Source: Spirilliplanes yamanashiensis
GTDB lineage: Bacteria > Actinomycetota > Actinomycetes > Mycobacteriales > Micromonosporaceae
Assembly (NCBI RefSeq): GCF_016863475.1
Contig: NZ_BOOY01000028.1
Coordinates: 1-64,000, forward strand
Length of the DNA stretch: 64,000 nucleotides
Reading direction: 5' to 3'
A program made the translations under genes and the position numbers. Positions 27,487 through 36,720 of this stretch are shown piece after piece. The notes under the pieces are model-generated. The model searched no databases and was not told the DNA's origin. It saw nothing but the letters and a program-made list of their open reading frames with translations. The stretch's first letter is position 1. Every line of letters starts with the position of its first letter.

Positions 27487-29813
27487 GCGGATGGCGACGG
27501 GGCCACCTCCTCGGTCGGGCCCGCCGGCACGGCGGCGGGGGACGTGGGCAGGGTCGCGGTGAAACCGTCGGCGGTGACGTCGAGGGTGCCGCTGACGGCG
27601 GTGGCGCGGGCGCGCAGGGCGGCCTGGGTGGTGGGGTCGGCGGGCCGGCCGGTGACGGTGACGCGCAGGCCGCCGGGCTCGTAGCCGAGGGCGACCCGGG
27701 CGCCGGGCCCGAGGGCGAGCTCGACGAGCCGGTACGCGGACAGGTCGACGTCGGCGGGCAGCGGCCGCGGCTCGCCGGTGACCGCGCACGGCGCGCCCCG
27801 GTCGGCGCACAGCTGCGGCACCCCGGCGGCGGACGGCTGCGGGGCGCGCCGCCCGGCGTCCTCGGCGTGCAGGCCGTCGAGCAGGCCGCGCATGGCGGCG
27901 AGGGCGGCGCGGGCCTCGTCGAGGACCCCGTCGAGGCGGCCGGCGTCGGCGGCGGCGACCAGCGCGGTGGAGCGGTGCAGGACGGTGTCGCCGAGCCCGG
28001 CGGACACCCGCAGGCGTTCGGCGTGGGCGTGCGCCTCGGCGCCGGCGAGGGCGTGCGCGACGGCGAACGCCTCACCGGCCTGGACGCGGTCGCGGCGCCG
28101 CCGGGGCACGTGGCCGACGAGCCAGGCGAGCAGCAGCGGCGGGGCGAGCAGGATGGCGAACAGGATGCTGGTGATGACGAGGATGGGCACCACGTCGGCC
28201 GGCGTGTCGGCGAAGTCGGTGGGTTCGAGGGCGTAGACGCCGGCGGCGCCGGTGAGCGCCATCGTGCCGGCGGCGGGGAACGGCGCGAGCCAGGTGACGT
28301 TGCGCGGCAGCCCGTACGCGGCGACGGCGTACACGGCGAAGAACTCGGCCTGCCCGGCGACGAGGTAGACGATCCCGGCCTCGCCGGGCGCCACCCGCGC
28401 GGACAGCAGGGCGGCGAGCGCGGCGGCGCTGATCAGCACGTACGCGAGCACGGGCCAGGGGTGCACGCGCCGCCAGTACAGCGGCAGCGCGTGCGCGACG
28501 GTGAGCGCGACGAGCAGCGCGGACTCCCAGGCGGGGGTGCTGCGGGGGACGACGGCGATGCCGGCGGCGACGGGCGGCACGGCGCAGGCGGCGACGAGCA
28601 GGTGGTCGACGGCGGCGTCGCGCCCGGACCGCAGCCCGCGCAGGAACGCCGGCCCGCCGGGCGCCCGGGCCGGGGCGGCGGGCCCGCCGGCGGCGGGGAA
28701 GTCGGCGTGCACCCGCCAGCCGCGCGGCGAGCGGGGCCCGGCGGCCAGCGTGCCGCCCGCGGCGGCGGCCCGGTCGCGCATGCCGCCGAGGCCGCGGCCG
28801 GCGCCGAGCCCGCCCGCGTCGGCGGGGGCGACGGCGCCGTCGTCCTCGACGGTGAGGGTGACGCCGGCCGGGGTGACGGCCAGCTCGACGCGGACGGGGC
28901 TGCCGGCGGCGTGCCGCAGCGTGTTGGTGAGGGCCTCCCGGGCCACGCCGAGCACGGCGGCGGCGACGCCCGGCGGCAGGGTGGCCGCGCCGTCGGCGGG
29001 GGTGACGAGCTCGACGGGCTGGCCGAGCCGGCGCACCCCGTCGACGAGTTCGGCGAGCCGGCGCACGGGGGCGGACTCGTCGTCGGGGGCGGCGGAGCGC
29101 ATGACGGTGACGAGCCGGCGCAGCGCGGCCAGGGTCTCCCGGCCGGTGCCGGCGGCGAACTCGAGGGCCTGCGCGGCCAGCTCGGGGCGCCGGTCGGCGA
29201 GGCGCTGCGCCGCCGACACGGTCACCACGATGGAGGTGAGGTGGTGGGCGGTGACGTCGTGCAGCTCGCGGGCCAGGCGGCGGCGTTCCTCGTCGGCGGC
29301 GCGCTCGCGGCGGCGCTCGGCGTCGGCGACCCGCGCGGCGGCGGCGGCCCGCTCGTCGAGCCAGCCGCGCCGCAGCCGCCCGAGGACGAGCACGGTCACG
29401 TAGGTGGAAGCGCCCAGCGCCACGCCGGCGGCGTCCTCGGCGAACGGGTACGGGTCGCGCACCGCGAGCAGCGCGTCGCCGGTCAGCAGCGCCCCGCCGA
29501 CGACGGCGGCGCGCGGCACCGTCCGGTGCAGGGCGACGGCGAAGTACGCCACCAGCACCGTCAGCGCGACCCCGGCCAGGGCGCCCTCGGGCTGGAGCAG
29601 GACCCCCAGGTACCCGCACACCGCCGTCACCGCCGCCACGGCGACGGGCGCGCGGTGCCGGGCGAGCAGGGCGGCCGCGGCGACGACCGACACGACCGTG
29701 CCGGCGACGGTCACCACGGGGTCGACGTCGACGGCGCCGGTCAGCGGCAGGCCGGGCCACACCAGGAGCAGCAGCGCCCCCAGCGCCGCCGGCAGCTTCC
29801 AGGGCGTCCTCAT
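27483..29813 (-). CDS. Double-length DesK/NarL-type histidine kinase with degenerate second half
   Basis: This 776-residue sensor has two kinase-like units in tandem. Unit 1 has about five membrane helices (1-145), a dimerisation helix with phosphoacceptor H185 in ARELHDVTAHH, and an ATPase domain with REALTNTLRHA (N-box) and the glycine-rich GLGAGRGLGGMRDRAAA. Unit 2 (from about residue 405) again has about five helices and a dimerisation-like helix, LRVSAGLGDTVLHRSTAL, lacking the ExHD motif. Its ATPase-like region (LVELALGPGARVALGY) lacks the N-box asparagine and G-boxes. It therefore looks like an active kinase fused to a pseudokinase sensor. The start ATG 29813 has AGGGTGG about 9 nt upstream; a GTG at 29843 is possible. 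Confidence 0.85.
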   Translation of the reverse strand: MRTPWKLPAALGALLLLVWPGLPLTGAVDVDPVVTVAGTVVSVVAAAALLARHRAPVAVAAVTAVCGYLGVLLQPEGALAGVALTVLVAYFAVALHRTVPRAAVVGGALLTGDALLAVRDPYPFAEDAAGVALGASTYVTVLVLGRLRRGWLDERAAAAARVADAERRRERAADEERRRLARELHDVTAHHLTSIVVTVSAAQRLADRRPELAAQALEFAAGTGRETLAALRRLVTVMRSAAPDDESAPVRRLAELVDGVRRLGQPVELVTPADGAATLPPGVAAAVLGVAREALTNTLRHAAGSPVRVELAVTPAGVTLTVEDDGAVAPADAGGLGAGRGLGGMRDRAAAAGGTLAAGPRSPRGWRVHADFPAAGGPAAPARAPGGPAFLRGLRSGRDAAVDHLLVAACAVPPVAAGIAVVPRSTPAWESALLVALTVAHALPLYWRRVHPWPVLAYVLISAAALAALLSARVAPGEAGIVYLVAGQAEFFAVYAVAAYGLPRNVTWLAPFPAAGTMALTGAAGVYALEPTDFADTPADVVPILVITSILFAILLAPPLLLAWLVGHVPRRRRDRVQAGEAFAVAHALAGAEAHAHAERLRVSAGLGDTVLHRSTALVAAADAGRLDGVLDEARAALAAMRGLLDGLHAEDAGRRAPQPSAAGVPQLCADRGAPCAVTGEPRPLPADVDLSAYRLVELALGPGARVALGYEPGGLRVTVTGRPADPTTQAALRARATAVSGTLDVTADGFTATLPTSPAAVPAGPTEEVAPSPSA

Positions 29814-29879
29814 GATGGGTGCCACCCTAGGGGGCGGGGTCACGCGCGGTCATCGCCCGCGGGTCCTATACCGGAGGTT

Positions 29880-30551
29880 CTAGATCGGCCCGCCGGTGCC
29901 CGGCCGGACGAGGCCGCTCTCGTACGCGAACGCGACGGCCTGCACCCGGTCGCGCAGGTCCAGCTTCGTGAGCATGCGCGACAGGTACGTCTTGACGGTG
30001 GCCTCGCCGAGGAACAGCGCGGCGGCGATCTCGGCGTTCGACAGCCCCCGCGCCACCAGCCGCAGCACGTCGGTCTCACGGTCGGTGAGGGCGGCGAGCC
30101 GGGCGGCGCGGGCGGCGTCGGGCTGCGGGGCGGCGGCGAGCGAGCGGATCACCCGCATGGTCACGGCCGGGTCGAGCAGCCCGTTGCCGGCGGCGACGGC
30201 GCGCACCGCGTCGAGCAGCTGCTCCGGCGGGGAGACCTTGAGCAGGAAACCGTTGACGCCGGCCCGGACCGCGGCGGCGACGTGCTCGTCCTCGTCGAAC
30301 GTGGTCACCATCAGCACCCGGGTCTCCGGGCGGGCGGCGATGATGCGGCGGGCCGCCTCGATGCCGTCGAGCCGGGGCATGCGGATGTCCATGAGCACCA
30401 CGTCGGGGCGGGTGCGGGCGGCCACCTCGACGGCCTCCAGCCCGTCGGCGGCCTCGCCGACGACCGCCAGGCCGGGCTGGGCCTCCAGCAGCATCCGCAG
30501 CCCGGCGCGGATCATCGCCTCGTCGTCGGCCAGGACGATCCGGGTGCTCAC
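29880..30551 (-). CDS. NarL/LuxR-type response regulator
   Basis: This 223-residue regulator has a receiver domain (acidic D9/D10, phosphoacceptor D55 in VVLMDIRMPRLDG, MVTTFDEDEHV, lysine in GFLLKVSPPEQL) and a C-terminal LuxR-type helix-turn-helix, LTDRETDVLRLVARGLSNAEIAAAL. The GTG start at 30551 overlaps the upstream kinase stop by 4 nt (GTGA). It is a paralogue of the regulator at 26836-27486; the two systems sit head to tail, separated by about 65 nt, which suggests an old duplication of a kinase-regulator pair. Likely targets include the divergent membrane-protein gene at 31869. Confidence 0.92.
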   Translation of the reverse strand: MSTRIVLADDEAMIRAGLRMLLEAQPGLAVVGEAADGLEAVEVAARTRPDVVLMDIRMPRLDGIEAARRIIAARPETRVLMVTTFDEDEHVAAAVRAGVNGFLLKVSPPEQLLDAVRAVAAGNGLLDPAVTMRVIRSLAAAPQPDAARAARLAALTDRETDVLRLVARGLSNAEIAAALFLGEATVKTYLSRMLTKLDLRDRVQAVAFAYESGLVRPGTGGPI

Positions 30552-31693
30552 CGGGCCCGCCCCAGCGGGAAGCGGGCGCGGACGGCGAACCCGCCGCCCG
30601 GCACCGGCCCGGCGTCGAGGCTGCCCGCGAACAGGGCGACCCGCTCGCGCATCCCGGCCAGGCCGTTGCCGCCGGGCCCGCCGGGCGGCGGTGGCGTGGC
30701 GCCCGGCTGCGGGCCGGCGTCGACCACCTCGACGGTGAGCGCGTCGCCGGTGTGCCGCAGCCGCACCGTGGTGGGCGCCGGGCCGGCGTGCCGCAGCACG
30801 TTCGACAGCGCCTCCTGGGTCACCCGGTACGCGGACACGTCGACCGTGCGGGGCAGGTCGGCGGGGGTGCCCTCCACTTCCAGCTGCACCGGCAGCCCGG
30901 CGGCGCGCACGGCGTCGAGCAGCTCGTCGACCCGGGCCAGCGACGGCGGCGGGGCGGGCGGCCCGGCGGACGCCTCGTCGCGCAGGATGCCGACCAGCGC
31001 GCGCAGCTCCTCGACGGACTGCCGGCCGAGCCGCTCCACCCCGTGCAGGACGTCGGCCTCGACGGGCCGGTCGGTCAGCCGGGTGCGCACCACCCCCACC
31101 TGCAGCACCATCACGCTCACCGAGTGGGCGACGGCGTCGTGGATCTCCCGGGAGATGCGCTGGCGCTCGGCCACGACGGCGGCGTGCGCCCGGGCCTCCC
31201 GCTCGGCGTCCAGGGCGGCGGCCAGCTCGACGAGCTGCTCGGCGCGCTCGCGTTCCCGGCGCACCAGCCGGCCCACCCACAGCGCCGCCCAGTAGAGGGT
31301 GGTGAAGAACAGCGACTCCCACAGCGACAGGTCGCTGAGCAGCACCGCCGTCAGCGCGAGCAGCTGCCCGGCGACGGGCGCCGCCCACCAGGCGCGGTCC
31401 GGGGCGCGGCGGTAGCCCAGCCAGCCGTACGTGGCCAGGATGGCGATGACGGCGGCGCCGGGCGGCCCGCCGCCGCCGAGCAGCGCGCTCACCGGGAACG
31501 CCAGGTTGATCAGCGACGCGGCCGCCAGCGGCCACCACGCGGCCATGCCGGTCGCGACGGCCACCACGAGCACCGCCGCGGCAACGGGCGCCGGGTCGTC
31601 CCGGTACTCCCGGTCGAGCAGCAGTTCCGCGACGCCGAGCAGCGTCAGCACCGCGCAGGCGGCGAGCGGCACCGCGGCGTCCCGTCTGGTCAT
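30548..31693 (-). CDS. Sensor histidine kinase, DesK/NarL type
   Basis: This 381-residue membrane sensor has five or so N-terminal helices (about 8-140), a coiled linker (RERERAEQLVELAAALDAE), a HisKA_3 dimerisation domain with H185 in RISREIHDAVAHS, and an ATPase domain with QEALSNVLRHA and GGNGLAGMRERVALF. There is no large extracellular loop, so it probably senses the membrane or an integral signal, as DesK does. ATG 31693 was taken as start because it begins the first helix; a Shine-Dalgarno is weak. It is divergent from the integral membrane protein gene at 31869, the arrangement commonly seen when a two-component system controls its neighbour. Confidence 0.9.
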   Translation of the reverse strand: MTRRDAAVPLAACAVLTLLGVAELLLDREYRDDPAPVAAAVLVVAVATGMAAWWPLAAASLINLAFPVSALLGGGGPPGAAVIAILATYGWLGYRRAPDRAWWAAPVAGQLLALTAVLLSDLSLWESLFFTTLYWAALWVGRLVRRERERAEQLVELAAALDAEREARAHAAVVAERQRISREIHDAVAHSVSVMVLQVGVVRTRLTDRPVEADVLHGVERLGRQSVEELRALVGILRDEASAGPPAPPPSLARVDELLDAVRAAGLPVQLEVEGTPADLPRTVDVSAYRVTQEALSNVLRHAGPAPTTVRLRHTGDALTVEVVDAGPQPGATPPPPGGPGGNGLAGMRERVALFAGSLDAGPVPGGGFAVRARFPLGRAR

Positions 31694-31756
31694 GGCGATC
31701 ACGGTAGCGACGCCGGGGGCCCGCGCAGGTCCACCGCGGGGATGACCGGGGGTGCG

Positions 31757-31783
31757 CCGGTCGTCCGCCGCCCGGCGGACCGG
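31757..31783. promoter_or_regulatory. Inverted repeat in the kinase/membrane-protein divergent region
   Basis: CCGGTC-CCGCCG (31757-31770, with a GT bulge) pairs with CGGCGGACCGG (31773-31783). It lies between the divergent starts at 31693 and 31869. It could be the operator of the adjacent response regulator or a hairpin in the leader. Confidence 0.35.
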
Positions 31784-31868
31784 GTCGAGCTTGGCGGCGG
31801 CATCGCCGGGACCGCCGCCCGGCCTACGGTTCTGGCCATCACCACCGAACACGACCTGGGAGAACGCC

Positions 31869-32579
31869 ATGACCAGCACCATCACCACCCCGCCCGCCGT
31901 CGCCGCCGCGGTGCCCGCCGACGAGGCGGCCGCGTCGGCCGGGACCCGCCGGCTGCTCGTCCGCCTCGGCGGCGGCGCCCTCGTCGCGGGCCCGCTGCTG
32001 TTCCTCGGCGGCGCTGTCACCTCGCCGTCGCAGGAGACGGACGACGCCGCGGGCTACGTCGCCTCGCTCGCCCGCGACCCCCTGCTGACCGAGATGTCGG
32101 CGCTGCTGTTCCACTACGGCAACCTGCTGCTCGGCGTCGGCGCGCTGCTGCTGCCGCTGCTCGTGCGGGGCCGGCGGGGCCGGCTCGCCACGCTCACCGG
32201 CACGCTGCTCATGGTCCTGGGATTCCTCAACGTCTCCGGGGCCGTGCTCAGCGACTGGTGGATCATGGAGGTGGGCCGCACCCTGCCGCCGGAGCAGGCG
32301 GTGGCGCTCTCCGAGCGTGTCCTCGACGCTCCCTGGCTGCAGGCGTGGTCCGGCGTGCAGGACCTGGCGCTGCTCGGCGTCGTCGTCGCGCTGGCCGGGC
32401 TGGCCCGGGCCGGGGTGCTGAGCTGGTGGATCGTCCCGGTGCCGCTGGTCTGCCTGGCCGGCGCCTTCGTCATACCGCTCAGCATGCCGCTGGTGGTCTC
32501 GGCCGTCGTCGGCCTGGCGTTCGCGCCGCTGGCGGTGCTCGGCGTCCGGGCGTTCCGGCGCGCCGCGCTCATCGGCTGA
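31869..32579 (+). CDS. Integral membrane protein of unknown function
   Basis: This 236-residue protein has six predicted membrane helices (about 28-50, 75-95, 103-125, 155-172, 178-200, 205-225). A short extracytoplasmic loop, SPSQETDDAAGYVASLARDP, follows helix 1, and SDWWIMEVGRTLPPEQA follows helix 3. I see no catalytic motif. The pattern resembles DUF4386-like and other actinobacterial hypotheticals found beside DesK-type two-component systems. The start ATG has GGGAG 8 nt upstream. Divergence from the kinase gene suggests it is the regulated target, perhaps a membrane-stress or efflux accessory. Confidence 0.65.
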   Translation: MTSTITTPPAVAAAVPADEAAASAGTRRLLVRLGGGALVAGPLLFLGGAVTSPSQETDDAAGYVASLARDPLLTEMSALLFHYGNLLLGVGALLLPLLVRGRRGRLATLTGTLLMVLGFLNVSGAVLSDWWIMEVGRTLPPEQAVALSERVLDAPWLQAWSGVQDLALLGVVVALAGLARAGVLSWWIVPVPLVCLAGAFVIPLSMPLVVSAVVGLAFAPLAVLGVRAFRRAALIG

Positions 32580-32680
32580 CCTGCGGGGGCAGGGGGAAGC
32601 GGTGCCCGCGAAAACTTGATCCGGGCCCGCCGCCGCCGACGGTAACGACGAGGACTCGTCACCGAGGAGAGCAGCCCAAC

Positions 32681-35077
32681 ATGCCCCGCGCGCGCAGCAC
32701 CGGCGCCGCACCGCTCCGGCGGCGCGGCCTGCTGCCGTTGGCGGCGACGGCGCTGACCGCCGCCGTGGTGGCCGCCTGGCTGGTGCTGTGGCAGCTGGGG
32801 CGCGGCGGCCCGGTGGTGTACGTGTACGTCGGCGGCATCGTCGCGCTCGGCTTCTCCGTCCTGGCCTGCCGCCGCGCCGCCACGATGATCTACATCTCGC
32901 AGCCCGCCGCCCGGTTCTGGCGGCGCATGGCCACGGCCCTGATGTGGGTCACCGCGGGCGCGGTCGGCTCGCTCACCGCGGCGGCCCGCCGGCCCGCCGC
33001 CCTGGAGGCCGCGTCCGGGCTGTCGCCGCAGGCGGCGGCGCCGATGATGGTCGGCCTCGCCGTCGCCGTGTACGCCTTCGCCCGCCTGCCGCTGGGCGAG
33101 CGCTCCTGGCTGCGCTGGGCGCAGCTCGCCCTGGACGCCGCGACGGTCGCCCTGGCCGCCGGCGTCTTCTACTGGTACGTGCTGCTCGACATCGCCCCGG
33201 CCGGCCTGCCCCTGCGCACCCAGCTCGCGGCGGCCGGCGTCGGCGTCGGCGGCCTGGTCACCGTCGTGGTGATCGGCAAGGCGGGCCGCTCGCTCGGCGG
33301 GCACCTCGACGCGGGCGCCGTCCGGCTGCTCAGCCTGGCCCCGGCGGTCGGCTCGGTGGCGGCGTTCTGCCTGATCGCGGCGGCCGACGTGGTGCGGCTG
33401 GCCGGCGCCGTGCTGGCGCTGCCCCTGGTCGCGCTGATCGTCAGTGCGGCGGCGGCTCGACAGCAGTGGATCGCCTCCGGCGTCGAGGACCCGGGCACCC
33501 GCCGCCGGCTCAGCTTCTTCGACCTGCTGCCGTGGCTGGCGATCACCGCCACCGGCGCCCTGGTGCTGCTGGTGTCGGTGCGCGAGCTGCCGTCCGCCCA
33601 GCGGGCCGTGGTGATCGGCGCTGCCGGCATCGCGGCCGCCGTGTGGCTGCGCCAGCTGCTCGGGCTGCGCGACTACCGCCGCCTGCTGGCCAGCGTCCGC
33701 CGCCAGCAGGTGGACCTGGAGCACCAGGCCAGCCACGACCCGCTCACCGGGCTGGCCAACCGGGCCCGGTTCGGCGCCGTGCTGGCCGGCCGGGTGGCCG
33801 CCCACCAGCCCGCGGCGGTGCTGCTGGTCGACATCGACGACTTCAAGATGGTCAACGACACCCTCGGCCACGAGGTCGGCGACCGGCTGCTCGTGGAGGT
33901 GGCCCACCGCCTGCGCGAGCACACCCGCGGCGAGGACCTGCCGGCCCGCCTCGGCGGCGACGAGTTCGCGGTGCTGCTCGCCGAGGACGAGGCGGACGTC
34001 GCGGGCGCGGCGGCGGCCCGGCTGCTGAGCGCGCTCGCCGCCCCCGTCATGGCGGGGGAGCACCAGCTGCTGGTGCACGCCAGCGTCGGCGTGGCCGTCG
34101 CGGGGGCCGGCGACCGGCCCGACGACGTGCTGCGCAACGCCGACATCGCCATGTACCAGGCGAAGGCGGCCGGCAAGGCGTCCTGGGTGCTGTTCGAGCC
34201 GCGGATGCGCCGCGAGCTGATGGACCACGCCCGGGTCGGCAGCGAGCTGCTGCTGGCGCTGGAGCGCGAGGAGCTGTTCCTGGTCTACCAGCCGGTGCGC
34301 GACCTGGACACCGGCCGGATCACCGGCTTCGAGTCGCTGGTGCGCTGGCAGCACCCCGAGCGGGGCCTGGTGCCGCCGCCCGCGTTCATCCCGGTGGCCG
34401 AGCGCAACGGCCTCATCGTGCCGCTGGGGCGCTGGGTGCTGCGCGAGGCGTGCGCGCAGTTCGCGCGGTGGCTGGCTGAGCCGTCCGGCGCGGGCCTGAC
34501 CGGCATCGGCGTGAACGTGGCCGTGCGGCAGCTGCGCGACCCCACGTTCGTCGCCGACGTCACGGCCGCCCTGGCCGACACCGGGCTGCGCCCGGCGCAC
34601 CTGATCCTTGAGGTGACCGAGTCGTCGGTGCTGGACGGGCCGGACGTGCAGGCCACCCTGCGCGCCCTGCACGAGCTGGGCGTGCAGCTGGCGCTGGACG
34701 ACTTCGGCACCGGCCAGTCGTCGCTGAGCCTGGTCCGGGCGTTCCCGATGGACATCCTGAAGCTGGACAAGTCGTTCGTCGACGGCATCGCCGACGGCGA
34801 CGACCGGGGCCGCCTCGCGGTCGCCGACGCCGTGGCGGGCCTCGCCGCCACGCTGGGCCTGCAGACGGTGGCCGAGGGCATCGAGGACGTGGAGCAGCTG
34901 GCCCGGCTCACCGAGCTGGGCTACACCAGCGGCCAGGGCTACCTGCTGGGCCGGCCCGCCCCGGCCGCGGACACCACGGCGCTGCTGGCCCGGGAGGCGG
35001 GCGAGACGCCCGGGGCCGCCGAGCCCGACGGGGCCGCCGAGACCGCCGGTGCCGTCGAGCACACCGTGGCGGTCTGA
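32681..35077 (+). CDS. GGDEF-EAL bifunctional c-di-GMP enzyme with membrane sensor
   Basis: This 798-residue protein has about eight to ten membrane helices (15-340), a GGDEF domain (about 350-515) with DIDDFKMVNDTLGH and an intact RLGGDEF signature, and an EAL domain (about 525-770). The EAL domain has FESLVRWQHP (ESL variant of EAL), DDFGTGQSSLS, DILKLDKSFV, VAEGIED and TSGQGYLLGRP. Both active sites look complete, so it may make and degrade c-di-GMP. A short acidic Ala-rich tail ends the protein. GAGGAG lies about 11 nt before ATG 32681. The helical N-terminus would sense an unknown membrane or periplasmic cue. A second cyclase gene lies 1.6 kb downstream. Confidence 0.93.
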   Translation: MPRARSTGAAPLRRRGLLPLAATALTAAVVAAWLVLWQLGRGGPVVYVYVGGIVALGFSVLACRRAATMIYISQPAARFWRRMATALMWVTAGAVGSLTAAARRPAALEAASGLSPQAAAPMMVGLAVAVYAFARLPLGERSWLRWAQLALDAATVALAAGVFYWYVLLDIAPAGLPLRTQLAAAGVGVGGLVTVVVIGKAGRSLGGHLDAGAVRLLSLAPAVGSVAAFCLIAAADVVRLAGAVLALPLVALIVSAAAARQQWIASGVEDPGTRRRLSFFDLLPWLAITATGALVLLVSVRELPSAQRAVVIGAAGIAAAVWLRQLLGLRDYRRLLASVRRQQVDLEHQASHDPLTGLANRARFGAVLAGRVAAHQPAAVLLVDIDDFKMVNDTLGHEVGDRLLVEVAHRLREHTRGEDLPARLGGDEFAVLLAEDEADVAGAAAARLLSALAAPVMAGEHQLLVHASVGVAVAGAGDRPDDVLRNADIAMYQAKAAGKASWVLFEPRMRRELMDHARVGSELLLALEREELFLVYQPVRDLDTGRITGFESLVRWQHPERGLVPPPAFIPVAERNGLIVPLGRWVLREACAQFARWLAEPSGAGLTGIGVNVAVRQLRDPTFVADVTAALADTGLRPAHLILEVTESSVLDGPDVQATLRALHELGVQLALDDFGTGQSSLSLVRAFPMDILKLDKSFVDGIADGDDRGRLAVADAVAGLAATLGLQTVAEGIEDVEQLARLTELGYTSGQGYLLGRPAPAADTTALLAREAGETPGAAEPDGAAETAGAVEHTVAV

Positions 35078-35099
35078 CGGCCCCGCGGGCCGGCGCCGG

Positions 35100-36524
35100 T
35101 CAGCCCTCGACCTCGGAGCGGTCGCCCGCCCACAGCACGTGGAACGAGCCCTCGCGGTCGGTGCGCCGGTAGGTGTGCGCGCCGAAGAAGTCACGCTGGC
35201 CCTGGATCAGCGCCGCCGGGAGGCGCTTGGCGCGCAGCCCGTCGTAGTAGGCCAGGGCGGTGGCGAAGCCCGGCGCCGGGATGCCCTGCTGGGCCGCGGT
35301 CACCACGACCCGCCGCCACGCCTCCTGCGCGCCGCCGACGGCCTCGAGGAAGTAGTCGTCGACGAGCAGCGACTGCAGCTCCGGCGCCTTGTCGTACGCG
35401 ACCCGGATGTGCTCCAGGAACTTGGCGCGGATGATGCAGCCGTCGCGCCAGATGCGGGCCATCGCGCCGGGGTCGATGTCCCAGCCGTACTCGGCGCTGG
35501 CGGCCTGGATCTGCTGGAAGCCCTGCGCGTACGCGACGATCTTGGACGCGAAGAGGGCCTGCTCGACGTCCTCGACCAGCGACCCGCCGACCACCGACGG
35601 GGTGGGGCCGGGCAGCCCGGCCGCGGCCTCGCGCACCGACGCGCCGCCGGACAGGGCGCGGGCGAACACGGCCTCGGCGATGCCGCTGACCGGCACGCCC
35701 AGGTCGAGCGCGGTCTGCACGGTCCAGCTGCCGGTGCCTTTCTGCTGCGCCTGGTCGAGCACCACGTCGACGAACGCCTGCCCGGTGGCCGCGTCGGTGT
35801 GGCCGAGCACCTCCGCGGTGATCTCGATCAGGTACGAACCCAGCCGGCCGGAGTTCCAGCCGCGGAACACCTCCGCGATCTCGGCGGGGGAGTGCCCGCC
35901 GGCCTGCCGCAGCAGGTCGTACGCCTCGGCGATGAGCTGCATGTCGGCGTACTCGATGCCGTTGTGCACCATCTTCACGAAGTGCCCCGCGCCGTCCGGC
36001 CCGACGTGCGCGCAGCACGGCTCGCCGTCGACCTTCGCCGCGATGTCCTCCAGCAGCGGGCCGAGCGCCTCGTACGACTCCTTCGACCCGCCGGGCATGA
36101 TCGCCGGGCCGTGCAGGGCGCCCTCCTCGCCGCCGGACACGCCGGTGCCGACGAAGTGCAGGCCGCGCTCCTTGAGGGCGGCCTCGCGCCGGCGGGTGTC
36201 CGCGAAGTGCGCGTTGCCCGCGTCGACGATCATGTCGCCCTCTTCGAGCAGCGGGGCGAACTCGTCGATGACGGCGTCGGTGGCCTTGCCCGCCTTCACC
36301 ATGATGACGACCCGGCGGGGGCGCTCCAGGCTCGCCACGAACTGCTCGGCCGTCTCGGCCGGGAGGAACGTGCCCTCGTGCCCGAACTCCTCCACCAGCT
36401 CCTTGGTGCGGCCGTACGACCGGTTGTGCACCGCCACCGTGTGGCCGTGCCGGGCCAGGTTGCGGGCCAGGTTGCGGCCCATCACCGCGAGGCCGGTCAC
36501 ACCGATCTGCGCCTTTGCCGTCAT
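35100..36524 (-). CDS. gndA: 6-phosphogluconate dehydrogenase, NADP-dependent, decarboxylating
   Basis: This 474-residue oxidative pentose-phosphate enzyme converts 6-phosphogluconate to ribulose 5-phosphate and CO2, yielding NADPH. The N-terminal Rossmann domain has GLAVMGRNLARNLARHG and the NADP-selecting NRSYGRTKEL. Active-site segments GTGVSGGEEGALHGPAIMPG and FVKMVHNGIEYADMQL (catalytic Lys, substrate-binding Asn) are present, as is the helical C-terminal domain. The length matches the long, homodimeric class of about 470. ATG 36524 has GGAGGGA about 8 nt upstream. It is flanked convergently by the GGDEF-EAL gene and divergently by a GGDEF gene. Confidence 0.96.
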   Translation of the reverse strand: MTAKAQIGVTGLAVMGRNLARNLARHGHTVAVHNRSYGRTKELVEEFGHEGTFLPAETAEQFVASLERPRRVVIMVKAGKATDAVIDEFAPLLEEGDMIVDAGNAHFADTRRREAALKERGLHFVGTGVSGGEEGALHGPAIMPGGSKESYEALGPLLEDIAAKVDGEPCCAHVGPDGAGHFVKMVHNGIEYADMQLIAEAYDLLRQAGGHSPAEIAEVFRGWNSGRLGSYLIEITAEVLGHTDAATGQAFVDVVLDQAQQKGTGSWTVQTALDLGVPVSGIAEAVFARALSGGASVREAAAGLPGPTPSVVGGSLVEDVEQALFASKIVAYAQGFQQIQAASAEYGWDIDPGAMARIWRDGCIIRAKFLEHIRVAYDKAPELQSLLVDDYFLEAVGGAQEAWRRVVVTAAQQGIPAPGFATALAYYDGLRAKRLPAALIQGQRDFFGAHTYRRTDREGSFHVLWAGDRSEVEG

Positions 36525-36720
36525 TGTCGTCCCTCCGTCAGGGGTGCCGGGAGCGGTCGCCGCCGCACTCCGGCGCTGTCCGCCGTGCACATTGTTACGC
36601 GCCCATCGCGCACGGGGTTCGACGGTCCGGCCCGCCGTCCGCCATCCGGAACGCCCGGCCGGGTCCCGCCGCCCCCGGTAAAGGCCTCACCCCCGCGGGG
36701 CCACGGCCGATGGGAACGCC

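Noticed and set aside
34321-34380. ESL in place of EAL as a sign of a dead phosphodiesterase
   Set aside because: E-(A/S/V)-L variants are common in active enzymes, and the other metal and catalytic motifs are intact.
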